NCBI GenBank assembly: GCA_963536495.1
Contig: CAUTAF010000003.1
Location: 59,673-123,672, forward strand
Source: CAJPPJ01 sp963536495
GTDB taxonomy: Bacteria; Bacillota_I; Bacilli_A; RF39; UBA660
Length of the DNA stretch: 64,000 nt
Reading direction: 5' to 3'
Shown here piece by piece: positions 41,454 to 49,821 of this stretch. Numbering within the stretch: the stretch's first letter is position 1; every line of letters begins with the position of its first letter. The notes below the pieces were generated by a model, which ran no database searches, was not told the origin of the DNA, and saw only the letters and a program-made list of their open reading frames with translations. Made by a program: the position numbers and the translations under genes.

Positions 41454-42163
41454 ATGAAATCTTTAGTTTTTAAATATATTCCAGTATATTCATCATAATA
41501 CATATCTAAAAACTTATCTATTTCTATTTTTACAGAATCACTTACATTTATTGTTTTAAGATTATCAAAATCTACTAAACTATATAATTTCAATATTTTT
41601 AAAGCTTTCTCACTATATTTATATTCATTTTCTAAACAGTTTTTACAGATATAACAAGCATTATCTACACTTATTGTAACCACTTCATTTTTACCACATA
41701 TTCCACATTTATATTCTAAATTAGGTTCTACACCTAAAAATTTTAAACATTTAAGTTCTAATATATTAGCAATAACTAAAGGATCAAACCCATCGTTTAT
41801 TTTAGTTAATCCTTTTATTAATAAATTAAATAAAACTTCTTCTTTAGAATCTTTTTTAATTTGATAAATTAAATCTATTATAAAAGATGCATAAGTAATC
41901 TTTTTTATATCCGTAATAATATTTTTAAAGTTATTTATTATCTCCCCATCTATTAATGTACATAAAGAATCTTCTTTATAATAAATATTAAACTTAGCAT
42001 AAGTTAATCTTTGAGATATCATTCTTAAACTAGACTTTATTTTTAAACTTCCCTTTGCTATGACACTTAAAATATTATCTTTAGTAAGTATAGTTAAAAT
42101 CTCTGAATTTTCTTTAAATTTCATCGATTTTATAATTAAACCTTCTACTTCAATTATCTTCAT
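41438..42163 (-). CDS. recO: DNA repair protein RecO
   Basis: The N-terminal OB fold (KIIEVEGLIIKSMKFKENSEILTILT) and the zinc-binding C-terminal part (CGICG and CYICKNC) identify RecO, which with RecR loads RecA on SSB-coated single strands. 241 residues, normal. It starts directly after the era stop (TAAATG). It is the last gene of the vanZ-ybeY-dgkA-cdd-era-recO run. Confidence 0.94.
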   Translation of the reverse strand: MKIIEVEGLIIKSMKFKENSEILTILTKDNILSVIAKGSLKIKSSLRMISQRLTYAKFNIYYKEDSLCTLIDGEIINNFKNIITDIKKITYASFIIDLIYQIKKDSKEEVLFNLLIKGLTKINDGFDPLVIANILELKCLKFLGVEPNLEYKCGICGKNEVVTISVDNACYICKNCLENEYKYSEKALKILKLYSLVDFDNLKTINVSDSVKIEIDKFLDMYYDEYTGIYLKTKDFIKKIS

Positions 42164-43042
42164 TTAAAATCCTAAATCTTTAAGTTTAATATCACTATTT
42201 TTCCAATCTTTAAAAGTCTTAACTTTAAGTTCCAAATATACTTTTTTACCTAATAAATCTTCTATTTTTTTCCTTGCATAAGTCCCAATTTTTTTTAACA
42301 TTTGACCTTTTTGCCCTATGATAATTCCTTTAATATTATCTCTAGATACCGCAACAGTTACAAATATATCATAACCATTTTTAGTTTGTTCTATTTCTTC
42401 TGTATGACAAGTAATTTCATGAGGAATTTCTTGATATGTTAAATTAAGTATCTCTTCTCTTACAAGTTCTGCTACTTGAAATTCTAAAGTATTAAATGTT
42501 ACTTCTTCTTCACTATAAATTTTTTCTTCTACTTCAGGTAAATATTTTTTTATCGTCTTAATTACTTCATCGACATTATCTCCTCTTTGTGCAGAAAGAG
42601 GTATTATTTCATCAAAATCATAATATTTTTGATATTCTAATATCTTATTTAATATTTTATCTCTAGATAATCCATCTATCTTATTAATTATTAAAAATAC
42701 TTTCTTATCTAAATCTTTAAATGTATCTACTATTTTCTTATCGTTATCTGTAAAACCTTTTTTAATATCTACTAAGAATAAAATAACTTCTGAAGATGCT
42801 ATTCCTTCTCTTATGTTTCTATTCATTTTAGCACCAAGTCTATCAAAACTTTTATTAAGACCAGGTGTATCAAAGAATAAAATTTGTGATTCATCATCGT
42901 TATATATTCCAATAATATTATTTCTTGTAGTACCTACTTTATCACTTACTATAGCTAAATGAGTTTTCATAATAGCATTAAGTAGTGTAGATTTTCCTGC
43001 ATTTGGTCTTCCAGTAATAGATACCATACCTACTTTATACAT
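42164..43042 (-). CDS. era: Ribosome-assembly GTPase Era
   Basis: G1 GRPNAGKST (residues 11-19), G2 TTRNNIIG, G3 FFDTPG, G4 INKIDG, then a KH domain (IIIGQKGQMLKKIGTYARKKIE) that binds the 3' end of 16S rRNA. 292 residues is typical. It overlaps the preceding deaminase-like gene by one base and touches recO, an arrangement widely conserved in Bacilli. Confidence 0.98.
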   Translation of the reverse strand: MYKVGMVSITGRPNAGKSTLLNAIMKTHLAIVSDKVGTTRNNIIGIYNDDESQILFFDTPGLNKSFDRLGAKMNRNIREGIASSEVILFLVDIKKGFTDNDKKIVDTFKDLDKKVFLIINKIDGLSRDKILNKILEYQKYYDFDEIIPLSAQRGDNVDEVIKTIKKYLPEVEEKIYSEEEVTFNTLEFQVAELVREEILNLTYQEIPHEITCHTEEIEQTKNGYDIFVTVAVSRDNIKGIIIGQKGQMLKKIGTYARKKIEDLLGKKVYLELKVKTFKDWKNSDIKLKDLGF

Positions 43043-43371
43043 TATACTTCTCCTTTCTTTAAGTTATAATTTTTATCATAAAAATAAACATTAACTTTAT
43101 AATTTATTACTTCTTTTATAAAATCTATTCTTAAATATTTATAAATATCAAAATCTTTATCAGTTAAAAAATAAATATTTTTTACTTTAGTTTTACTATT
43201 TATTAAATAATTTGCTATTGCTCCTTGTTCTGAAGATATCATATCTCTAAGACATGCATTTTGAATAGTTACACCTTTATAGATATTACTATCTTCATCT
43301 TCTATAATACATGCTATTTTATATGAATAAGATATAGCGTTTTCTAATATGTTTTTTAATTCATCAAGCAT
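43042..43371 (-). CDS. Degenerate cytidine deaminase-like protein
   Basis: The 109 residues follow the deaminase outline: SYKIACIIEDEDSNIYKGVTIQNA corresponds to the first strands of cytidine deaminase, and ISSEQGAIANYL to the CAExxA helix. The zinc-binding Cys is replaced (SSE for CAE) and no PCxxC motif follows, so deamination is not expected. It is probably a duplicate of the real cdd gene directly upstream and may pair with it, since active cytidine deaminases form oligomers. The ATG at 43371 has GGTGG six bases upstream and overlaps the cdd stop by eight bases. Confidence 0.75.
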   Translation of the reverse strand: MLDELKNILENAISYSYKIACIIEDEDSNIYKGVTIQNACLRDMISSEQGAIANYLINSKTKVKNIYFLTDKDFDIYKYLRIDFIKEVINYKVNVYFYDKNYNLKKGEV

Positions 43372-43753
43372 CGATACCACCATAATTACTTTCTTTAAAT
43401 GGATGTACACAAAGATCTTTAACTAAATACTTTTCTTCATTTTTATTTTTATCAAAACATCTTACAACTACATTTTCATCTACTAAATCAGAAATATATT
43501 GACGACATAAAAAACATGGTGTTGCAACTATATCACTGTTATTAATAACTATTATTTCCTCTATATCTTCTTTTTTATAACCGTTTGCAAAATAATTAGA
43601 TAAAGCAGCACCTTCAGCACATATTCCATCTTTCATAGAATGATTTTCTACATTTACTCCGTAAGCTATACCATTTTTACCTTTAATAATACTTGCTACA
43701 TTAAAGTGTGATATCGGTGTATAACTTTTAGTTAATAATTCTTCTATATTCAT
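43364..43753 (-). CDS. cdd: Cytidine deaminase
   Basis: The 129-residue protein has SHFNVASIIKG, the NVENHSMKDGICAEGAAL segment with the catalytic Glu and first zinc Cys (CAE), and ATPCFLCRQYI with the PCxxC pair. It converts cytidine and deoxycytidine to uridine forms in pyrimidine salvage. The start overlaps the dgkA stop by four bases. cdd between dgkA and era is the classic Bacilli order. Confidence 0.94.
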   Translation of the reverse strand: MNIEELLTKSYTPISHFNVASIIKGKNGIAYGVNVENHSMKDGICAEGAALSNYFANGYKKEDIEEIIVINNSDIVATPCFLCRQYISDLVDENVVVRCFDKNKNEEKYLVKDLCVHPFKESNYGGIDA

Positions 43754-44136
43754 ATAAAAAACCTCATTATTTTAGGTATAAATATTATTAGACCTGCTAT
43801 TAAAGCAAGAATACTAGAAACAAGTACTGCTCCTGCTCCTATATCTTTAGCATGCATTGCTAAAATATTATCTTCTTTAGTAATCATATCTACAATTACT
43901 TCTACACAAGTATTTAACATTTCAGTTATTATTACTAAAAATGATACTAAGATAACAAAAATAAATTCAGTATTATTTAATTTTAATAAAAAAGATAATA
44001 TAAGAACTAATAAAAATGAAAATACATGAAATTTATAATGCTTTTCCATTTTAAAACAATATTTAATACCATTTAGTGCAAATGTTAAACTTTTTAAAAA
44101 ATTTACATTCTTTTTATTTCTATCTTTTAATATCAT
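43750..44136 (-). CDS. dgkA: Undecaprenol/diacylglycerol kinase
   Basis: The 128-residue membrane protein has the DgkA layout: cytoplasmic N-terminal amphipathic part (FALNGIKYCFKMEKHYKFH), three membrane segments, and the catalytic ITEMLNTCVEVIVD plus HAKDIGAGAVLV. In Gram-positives it phosphorylates undecaprenol to recycle the C55 carrier. It overlaps ybeY by 17 bases. Confidence 0.95.
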   Translation of the reverse strand: MILKDRNKKNVNFLKSLTFALNGIKYCFKMEKHYKFHVFSFLLVLILSFLLKLNNTEFIFVILVSFLVIITEMLNTCVEVIVDMITKEDNILAMHAKDIGAGAVLVSSILALIAGLIIFIPKIMRFFI

Positions 44137-44560
44137 ATTTATCTAATAACTCCCTTTGTAAGCTAAACATAATCTTTTCATCTTCTTCGTTCATATGATC
44201 ATATCCAAGTAAATGAAGTAAACCATGTGTTGCTAAAAAATATAATTCTCTTTTCTTACTATGTCCATATTTTTCTGCTTGTTCTATTACTTTGTCATAA
44301 GATATATAAATATCTCCTAAAACTCTAAAAGGTGTTTTAAAATCAACATCTTCTAAAGCAAAAGATATAACATCTGTAACATTATCGATATTTCTATATT
44401 CTTTATTTATTTTTTTTATTTCTTCATTATCAATTATTATGATATTTACTAAAGCATCTTCTACTTTTAAATCTTTCATAACTGATAAAAAATATTTTTT
44501 AAAATCATTTAATTCTAAATCAAATGAACTATTATTAAAAATTTCTATTTTAACCACCAT
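44120..44560 (-). CDS. ybeY: Endoribonuclease / rRNA maturation factor YbeY
   Basis: The zinc motif ATHGLLHLLGYDH (HxxxHxxxxxH) near residue 117 and the preceding DVISFAL and GDIYIS segments identify YbeY, needed for 16S rRNA 3'-end processing and ribosome quality control. 146 residues, normal. It overlaps vanZ by 16 bases and dgkA by 17, so translation is tightly coupled. phoH, the common upstream partner, is replaced here by a vanZ-family gene. Confidence 0.96.
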   Translation of the reverse strand: MVVKIEIFNNSSFDLELNDFKKYFLSVMKDLKVEDALVNIIIIDNEEIKKINKEYRNIDNVTDVISFALEDVDFKTPFRVLGDIYISYDKVIEQAEKYGHSKKRELYFLATHGLLHLLGYDHMNEEDEKIMFSLQRELLDKYDIKR

Positions 44561-45159
44561 CCTACTAAAGCTATTAATGTTACAATTATAACAAAAGTTA
44601 ATATATCTACTATTATATGATTTTTTTTAATATTAAATGCTTTAGATATTAAAAATAATAATTTATATATTAGAAATCCTATTATAGCACCTAATACATT
44701 TAAAATAATATCATCTATATCAAAAGCTCTTCCTATTAAAAACTGAACTAATTCAATACAAAAACTAGCAAGTATTGCTACAATTACTCCAACACTAATT
44801 CTTTTTTCTTTAGTATAATAAAAACAAAAAAAGCCATAAGGAATAAACAATACTATGTTTCCTAAAGTATTTTTTATAAAACCTAAAGAACCTATGCTAT
44901 ATCTCGTCATTTCTTTAAATGGAACTAAATTTATTCCACCTACATATACATTTATATCATTAGTAGTAACGATTTGAAATAACTGTAAAATATATATTAA
45001 AAATAATAAATTAATAATTTCACGATAAAAATAAATTTTTTCATCTTTATTTTTTATTATAAAAACAATTCTGATAATTACTATTAAAATAACCGCTACT
45101 AATGTAGAAGCCCAAGTTAAATTAATTAAAGATTTAGCTGTAGTTCTTAAATCAAACAT
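44545..45159 (-). CDS. VanZ-family membrane protein
   Basis: A 204-residue protein with five hydrophobic segments and the VanZ features NLVPFKE, NTLGNIVLFIPYG and CIELVQFLIGRAFDIDDIILNVLGAIIGF. VanZ lowers susceptibility to teicoplanin in enterococci, by unknown means. Chromosomal relatives are common in Bacillota and mostly unassigned. GAAGGAA precedes the ATG. It leads the operon with ybeY. Confidence 0.9.
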   Translation of the reverse strand: MFDLRTTAKSLINLTWASTLVAVILIVIIRIVFIIKNKDEKIYFYREIINLLFLIYILQLFQIVTTNDINVYVGGINLVPFKEMTRYSIGSLGFIKNTLGNIVLFIPYGFFCFYYTKEKRISVGVIVAILASFCIELVQFLIGRAFDIDDIILNVLGAIIGFLIYKLLFLISKAFNIKKNHIIVDILTFVIIVTLIALVGWWLK

Positions 45160-45305
45160 AAAATTCCTTCTTATTTAATAAAATTATAACACAAAACATT
45201 AGTAAGTTATATCGTGAATATTCCTTAACAATAAAGTTTTAAAAAAAGAAAAAAGAATTACTTTTACAGATTTTGGGAGTATAATCATCTTAATATGGAG
45301 AATAG

Positions 45306-46229
45306 ATGAAAAAGAAAAAGAATAAATTTTATTTTTTTATAATAATTATCTCAACACTTGGAATTATTTTATTATCTTATAAACTTAATTTTTTTAAAAA
45401 TAATAATAAAGATTTAAGATTGAAAGAAAATACATATAACAAAGAAAAGAAAAAGATTAAAGAAGAACCTAAAGAAAAAACTGAAGATAAAAAGAAACTA
45501 GATATTTTAAATAATATAGATAAAAAGATATCATTTTTTAAAAAAGAAAATTTAGATAGATATATAAATTATAAAGAAAAAAATCCTAATTTATCTGATG
45601 AAGATATAATAATAAAAGTAAATATTGGTTTAGATAATCCTTTTTATACTAACACCAAAGAAGCACCTGATAAACACAAAATAACTGTCTTAGCTAATAA
45701 ATACAACTTTTTAGGAAGTGATTATATACCCAAAAATTTAACTCAACTTAATTATAAATGTTCTTCTAGAAAACAATTTCTTGTAAGTGATGCTAAAGAA
45801 GCTTTTGAAAAATTATGTTTTGATGCAATAAATAACGGATATAATATAGTAGCAATTTCTTCTTATAGAAGTTATAACAATCAACAAATACTATATAATA
45901 ATTATGTTAAAAAAGATGGAGTTAAATATGCAGATAGATATTCTTCAAGACCAGGTTTTTCAGATCATCAAACTGGACTTGTAGTTGATGTTGCTAAAAA
46001 GAATCATGTATTTACTGGTTTTGAAAATACCAAAGAATATAAATGGATGAAAGATAATGCTCATAAATATGGTTTTATATTAAGATATCCTAAAAATAAA
46101 GAAAATATTACAGGTTATATGTTTGAAGCATGGCATTATCGTTATGTTGGAATTGATATAGCAAAATATATATATGAAAACAATATTACTTATGAAGAAT
46201 ATTTTGTTAAATTTTTAGATAATAAATAA
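45306..46229 (+). CDS. Membrane-anchored D-Ala-D-Ala carboxypeptidase (VanY/M15B)
   Basis: One N-terminal membrane segment (about residues 8-25), a Lys/Glu-rich linker and a C-terminal M15B domain. SSYRSYNNQ, the zinc ligands in SDHQTGLVVDV (His and Asp) and the final EAWHYRYVG with catalytic Glu/His are all present. It trims the terminal D-Ala from peptidoglycan stem peptides outside the cell. 307 residues. GGAGAATAG precedes the ATG. It is divergent from the vanZ operon and ends in a bidirectional terminator. Confidence 0.92.
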   Translation: MKKKKNKFYFFIIIISTLGIILLSYKLNFFKNNNKDLRLKENTYNKEKKKIKEEPKEKTEDKKKLDILNNIDKKISFFKKENLDRYINYKEKNPNLSDEDIIIKVNIGLDNPFYTNTKEAPDKHKITVLANKYNFLGSDYIPKNLTQLNYKCSSRKQFLVSDAKEAFEKLCFDAINNGYNIVAISSYRSYNNQQILYNNYVKKDGVKYADRYSSRPGFSDHQTGLVVDVAKKNHVFTGFENTKEYKWMKDNAHKYGFILRYPKNKENITGYMFEAWHYRYVGIDIAKYIYENNITYEEYFVKFLDNK

Positions 46230-46230
46230 A

Positions 46231-46258
46231 AAAAACAAATAATTACTTATTTGTTTTT
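46231..46258. terminator. Bidirectional terminator between vanY-like gene and rpsU
   Basis: A perfect 12-bp A/T-rich stem (46231-46242 with 46247-46258) with T-runs on both sides. Confidence 0.8.
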
Positions 46259-46447
46259 TTAGTCTCTATTTTTATTTCTTTTTCTAGCGTTTTTAATACC
46301 TGCTTTTTTAGCTTCTCTTCTTAATTCACCAGGTTTTGAGTAAGATTCTCTTTTTTTGCATTCTGATGGAATTCCATCACGAGCTACTTTTTGTTTGAAC
46401 TTACGAAGCGCCTTTTCTAAATCACCTTTTACAGTTACTCTTGTCAT
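46259..46447 (-). CDS. rpsU: 30S ribosomal protein S21
   Basis: MTRVTVKGDLEKALRKFKQK, ECKKRESYSKPGELRREAKK and the basic tail identify S21. S21 helps start translation and sits near the anti-SD region of 16S rRNA. The ATG at 46447 (GGTGGGATC upstream) gives 62 residues; a longer reading adds an unrelated N-terminus across the promoter. It has its own promoter at 46482-46510. Confidence 0.96.
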   Translation of the reverse strand: MTRVTVKGDLEKALRKFKQKVARDGIPSECKKRESYSKPGELRREAKKAGIKNARKRNKNRD

Positions 46448-46481
46448 TTTGATCCCACCATTTCTTTTTGTACTAAATAAT

Positions 46482-46510
46482 ATATTACATAAAATATTTA
46501 CTTTTTGCAA
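46482..46510 (-). promoter_or_regulatory. Promoter of rpsU
   Basis: TTGCAA (46510-46505), 17-bp spacer, TAATAT (46487-46482) with TG just upstream of the -10 on the minus strand. Confidence 0.7.
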
Positions 46511-46516
46511 TATTTT

Positions 46517-46963
46517 TTATTTACAAAGTTCATTTGGATCAATATCTTTAGGTAAATCATTAGAATTACATTTACTACTATAAGAATCATTATCACAATA
46601 TAAACAAATTTTATAAATATATTTATTATCTTTCTTTTCTATTAAAACATAACTTTTTTTATCGTTATCACCTTTAATATCACAGTTTTTATGTCTATAA
46701 GATAATACTTTATCTATCATTTTTTCTTTTGCTAATTCATTTATACAGATAACTTTTTTATCATTTTCTTTAGGTCTTTTACTCCTATTTGAATTGATAT
46801 AATTTATTGATGCAGTTTCTATTTCTTTTTCTAAATTTTTATAATATGTAAGTCTAAAATTAGCAAGTATTGCTCCTATTGCTGGTACTGCTATTAATAG
46901 TAACATAGATAAAATTATAACAACTGCTATCATTTCTACTAGTGTAAATGCTTTATTTTTCAT
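46517..46963 (-). CDS. Type IV prepilin-like protein
   Basis: The N-terminus MKNKAFTLVEMIAVVIILSMLL is a class III signal: short basic leader, cleavage before Ala/Phe, Glu at position +5 and a long hydrophobic helix. The rest (about 110 residues) has six cysteines and a Lys/Asn-rich surface. No pilin peptidase, ATPase or platform gene is in the window, so the assembly partners are elsewhere or it is an orphan pseudopilin. It begins two bases after rubrerythrin's stop. The outer domain is not recognised. Confidence 0.85.
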   Translation of the reverse strand: MKNKAFTLVEMIAVVIILSMLLLIAVPAIGAILANFRLTYYKNLEKEIETASINYINSNRSKRPKENDKKVICINELAKEKMIDKVLSYRHKNCDIKGDNDKKSYVLIEKKDNKYIYKICLYCDNDSYSSKCNSNDLPKDIDPNELCK

Positions 46964-46965
46964 AA

Positions 46966-47505
46966 CTAATAATTTTCCTTGTAGATTTCAAAATATCCTT
47001 GTGGATGATCACATACTGGACATTTTTCTGGAGCTTCATTACCTACATGAATATGTCCACAATTTCTACAAATCCATATTTTCTTTTCACTTCTTTTAAA
47101 TATTGTTTGGTCCTTAATGTTTTTTAAGAATTCTCTATATCTTTCTTCATGATGTTTTTCTATTTCAGCTACTCCTCTAAATTGTTTAGCTATTTCATCA
47201 AATCCTTCTTCTTCTGCTGTCTTAGCAAATTCATCATACATACTAGTCCATTCGTAGTGTTCACCATTTATACAGTCATCTAGATTTTCTTCTGTTGATG
47301 GTACACTTCCACCATGTAAATGTTTAAACCAAATTTTAGCATGTTCTTTTTCGTTATTAGCTGTTTCTTCAAATATTGATGAAAGTTCTACATAACCATC
47401 TTTCTTAGCACGAGATGCATAATATAAATATTTAGTAAATGCACCACTTTCCCCTTGATATGCCTTTTTTAAATTTTCTTCTGTTTTTGTTCCTTTTAAA
47501 TTCAT
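46966..47505 (-). CDS. Rubrerythrin
   Basis: A ferritin-like diiron domain (ENLKKAYQGESGAFTKYLYY, ETANNEKEHAKIW, EIEKHHEERY) is followed by a C-terminal rubredoxin domain with CRNCG and CPVCD. Rubrerythrin reduces hydrogen peroxide in anaerobes. 179 residues, intact. AGAGGAGG precedes the ATG. It follows the ABC transporter genes by 18 bases and precedes the prepilin by two. Confidence 0.96.
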   Translation of the reverse strand: MNLKGTKTEENLKKAYQGESGAFTKYLYYASRAKKDGYVELSSIFEETANNEKEHAKIWFKHLHGGSVPSTEENLDDCINGEHYEWTSMYDEFAKTAEEEGFDEIAKQFRGVAEIEKHHEERYREFLKNIKDQTIFKRSEKKIWICRNCGHIHVGNEAPEKCPVCDHPQGYFEIYKENY

Positions 47506-47523
47506 AATTTCCTCCTCTATTAA

Positions 47524-48288
47524 TTATACTCCTCTTTTCTTATTAATGTATATACTAGTTACAAAAAGTATTAATGAAAAACTTATAATTATCAAAAATG
47601 ATAATATAATTTGTTTAAAATCATATGAATTACCATACCAAAATTTATAATAATTATCTGATAAGTGATAGGTTGGAATACATCTACCAATAATCCTCAT
47701 TACTTCTGGAAGTTTTTTTGTTGTAACTCCCATCATACCACTAGAAAACATAATAAAAAAATATAAAATCATCGTAATTCCATAAGTTATTCCAAATTTT
47801 TTAAATATTAATGCTATGGAATTAGATATAATTAATAATACCACAGATAATAAATAAAAGATAAAAATACTTACTAAAATTACATTTAAACTAGGTATTT
47901 TTATACCAATTAATATTCCAGTTACTGTATATAAAACTAAAGATATCATAAGAAATATAAAATATATAACACATTTTGAAAATAATAATTGTAATTTATT
48001 AAACCCAAATAACTCTAATCTTAAAGGGACATCTTTTTCAAGTTCATTAGCATATATTGCAGAATGACCAATAAACATAACTGAAAGTGGTATTATCGAA
48101 GACATGCTTATAAATAAAGTTGTCTTTACAACTTCCCTATAGTTTTCTGGAATATCTGATAAAGTACCACTTATAATAGAAAACAAAAATATTGGAAATA
48201 CTATACCAAAAAATATTATTAAAAAATTCCCTAAAACAGTATTTTTAAACTCATATGATAACAACTGTCTTAATGTTTTATTTTTCAT
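47524..48288 (-). CDS. ABC-2 type transporter permease
   Basis: The 254-residue protein has six hydrophobic segments with the ABC-2 layout (RQLLSYEFKNTVLGNFLIIFFG at the start, LPEVMRIIGRCIPTYHLSDN in the loop before the last span). It pairs with the ATPase encoded immediately upstream, which it overlaps by 11 bases. The ATG at 48288 is preferred because GGAGGAAA lies just before it; a longer version would reach into the ATPase gene. Export of a lipid, drug or peptide is likely, substrate unknown. Confidence 0.88.
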   Translation of the reverse strand: MKNKTLRQLLSYEFKNTVLGNFLIIFFGIVFPIFLFSIISGTLSDIPENYREVVKTTLFISMSSIIPLSVMFIGHSAIYANELEKDVPLRLELFGFNKLQLLFSKCVIYFIFLMISLVLYTVTGILIGIKIPSLNVILVSIFIFYLLSVVLLIISNSIALIFKKFGITYGITMILYFFIMFSSGMMGVTTKKLPEVMRIIGRCIPTYHLSDNYYKFWYGNSYDFKQIILSFLIIISFSLILFVTSIYINKKRGV

Positions 48289-49141
48289 TACTTTCCTCCA
48301 TTTTTGCAAGTGTAACAACTAATTCTATATCATTTTTAGTTCTTGTATAATCTATATCTTTCTCAATTAATTTATCCACTATTTTTCTTTCTTCTTTTTT
48401 ATCTTCTATTAAAATTGCAAGTTTTTCTTTACTAATTTCTACTGTTTTTTCTTTTTCAAATAATTTTTTATTAAATTCACTATTATTTATAATAAAAACA
48501 ACATTACCACAATATTTTTTAAATAAATCTTTCTTGTTACCAAAATCTACAACTTTTCCATTATCTAATATTAATAATTTATCTACTAAATTTTCTAATT
48601 CTTCATAATAATGTGAGACTAATATTAACGTAGTATCTTTATATTTGTACCATTCTTTTAACTTTTTCATAAGCTTTTCTCTAGTTTCAAAATCAAGACC
48701 AGATGTAACTTCATCAAAAATTGTAAGAGATGAATTAGATGCCATTACAAGTATTAAAGTAAGTCTTTGTTTTTGTCCGCCAGATAATTTTTTATATATT
48801 TTATTTAAGCAATCAGAAAAATCAAAAAATTCAATTAATTCTTTTACAACCTGATTTTTTTCTATTTTACCATTAATAATTAGTTCTATAATATCTTTAA
48901 CTGTAACAGTTTCAGCATAATTATTAAATTGCATATGAACTGCTATATCTTTTGTATCAATATCTTTTTTTATTTCACCACTATAATCAACTAATTCTAA
49001 CAATGCTTTTATAAAAGTTGATTTACCAGCTCCATTTGATCCTATAACACCAACTTTTTCACCTTTTTTAATATCTAAACTTTTAATATATAAAGCTATA
49101 TTTTTACCATACTTTACTTCTAAATTATTAATTTTTATCAT
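48278..49141 (-). CDS. ABC transporter ATP-binding protein
   Basis: Walker A GSNGAGKST (about residue 35), signature LSGGQKQRL, Walker B LTIFDEVTSGLD and switch His in LILVSHYYEEL. A ~80-residue C-terminal extension follows the core, as in exporters with a DUF4162-type tail. 287 residues. It partners with the ABC-2 permease gene that overlaps its 3' end. A decayed small gene lies just upstream. Confidence 0.93.
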   Translation of the reverse strand: MIKINNLEVKYGKNIALYIKSLDIKKGEKVGVIGSNGAGKSTFIKALLELVDYSGEIKKDIDTKDIAVHMQFNNYAETVTVKDIIELIINGKIEKNQVVKELIEFFDFSDCLNKIYKKLSGGQKQRLTLILVMASNSSLTIFDEVTSGLDFETREKLMKKLKEWYKYKDTTLILVSHYYEELENLVDKLLILDNGKVVDFGNKKDLFKKYCGNVVFIINNSEFNKKLFEKEKTVEISKEKLAILIEDKKEERKIVDKLIEKDIDYTRTKNDIELVVTLAKMEESNEK

Positions 49142-49154
49142 TTTTTCTCCTACA

Positions 49155-49321
49155 TTATTTTATCTTTACTTTTTTTAAATTTTCTTTATCAAGAGAATTG
49201 TATAAACTTTCTTCTACTAACAAAAATTTTATATTTTTTTCTTCATCTTCTACATCTAAATAAGCAACTTTTTTCTTTTAATAATTTCTATATATTTATT
49301 AATAAATTGTTGTTCATTCGT
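49155..49321 (-). pseudogene. Decayed small gene upstream of the ABC transporter
   Basis: On the minus strand, NEQQFINKYIEIIKRKK is readable after a GGGGAG site, but the expected start codon reads ACG (49321-49319) and the frame ends in TAG within an A-rich run. Shifting one frame there continues with VAYLDVEDEEKNIKFLL to a TAA at 49155. Two lesions, a lost start and a frameshift, suggest a ~55-60 residue protein that has been inactivated. Non-ATG start plus frameshifting cannot be excluded from one sequence. Confidence 0.45.
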
Positions 49322-49431
49322 GATACTCTCCCCAGATTTTATATTTTTATAATACTCTATATTTTATTAAAAATCTATATTGAATAATATTTTAATGTTA
49401 TAATTAAAACATAAAATATTGGAGGTTATTT

Positions 49432-49821
49432 ATGGAAGAACAAAAAGACACTTCGCTAGAAAATATGTGGACTTGGACTTTTTTTAGAGAAGTTGAAGTA
49501 CCAGAAGATGCTAGTGAATTATTATTAAAAGATGAAAGAGCTATAGCAGCATTTGCTACATTTAGAGATATTGCACTTTTTACTAACAAAAGATTAATTA
49601 TTAAAGATATACAAGGTTTAACTGGAAAGAAGATAGAAATTTATTCTCTACCTTACTCTTCTATTCTAGCTTGGTCTTCTGAAAATGCTGGAATGTTAGA
49701 TATTAATTCAGAAATAGAAATATGGACACTTGCAGGTAAAGTAAAAATAAACTTAAAAAGAGACATAAATATAAGAAAATTTGATAAATTAATAGCAGCA
49801 TGTTTATTGAGGGATAAATAA
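49432..49821 (+). CDS. Bacterial PH-domain protein
   Basis: The 129-residue protein has the bacterial PH (bPH_1) outline: LLLKDERAIAAFATFRDIALFTNKRLII, KIEIYSLPYSSILAWSSENA and a final amphipathic helix. Such proteins form ring-like assemblies of unclear role. GGAGG precedes the ATG and a TGTTATAAT element lies upstream. The stop overlaps the next start by one base (TAATG), so it is coupled to the PLC-like gene. Confidence 0.87.
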   Translation: MEEQKDTSLENMWTWTFFREVEVPEDASELLLKDERAIAAFATFRDIALFTNKRLIIKDIQGLTGKKIEIYSLPYSSILAWSSENAGMLDINSEIEIWTLAGKVKINLKRDINIRKFDKLIAACLLRDK

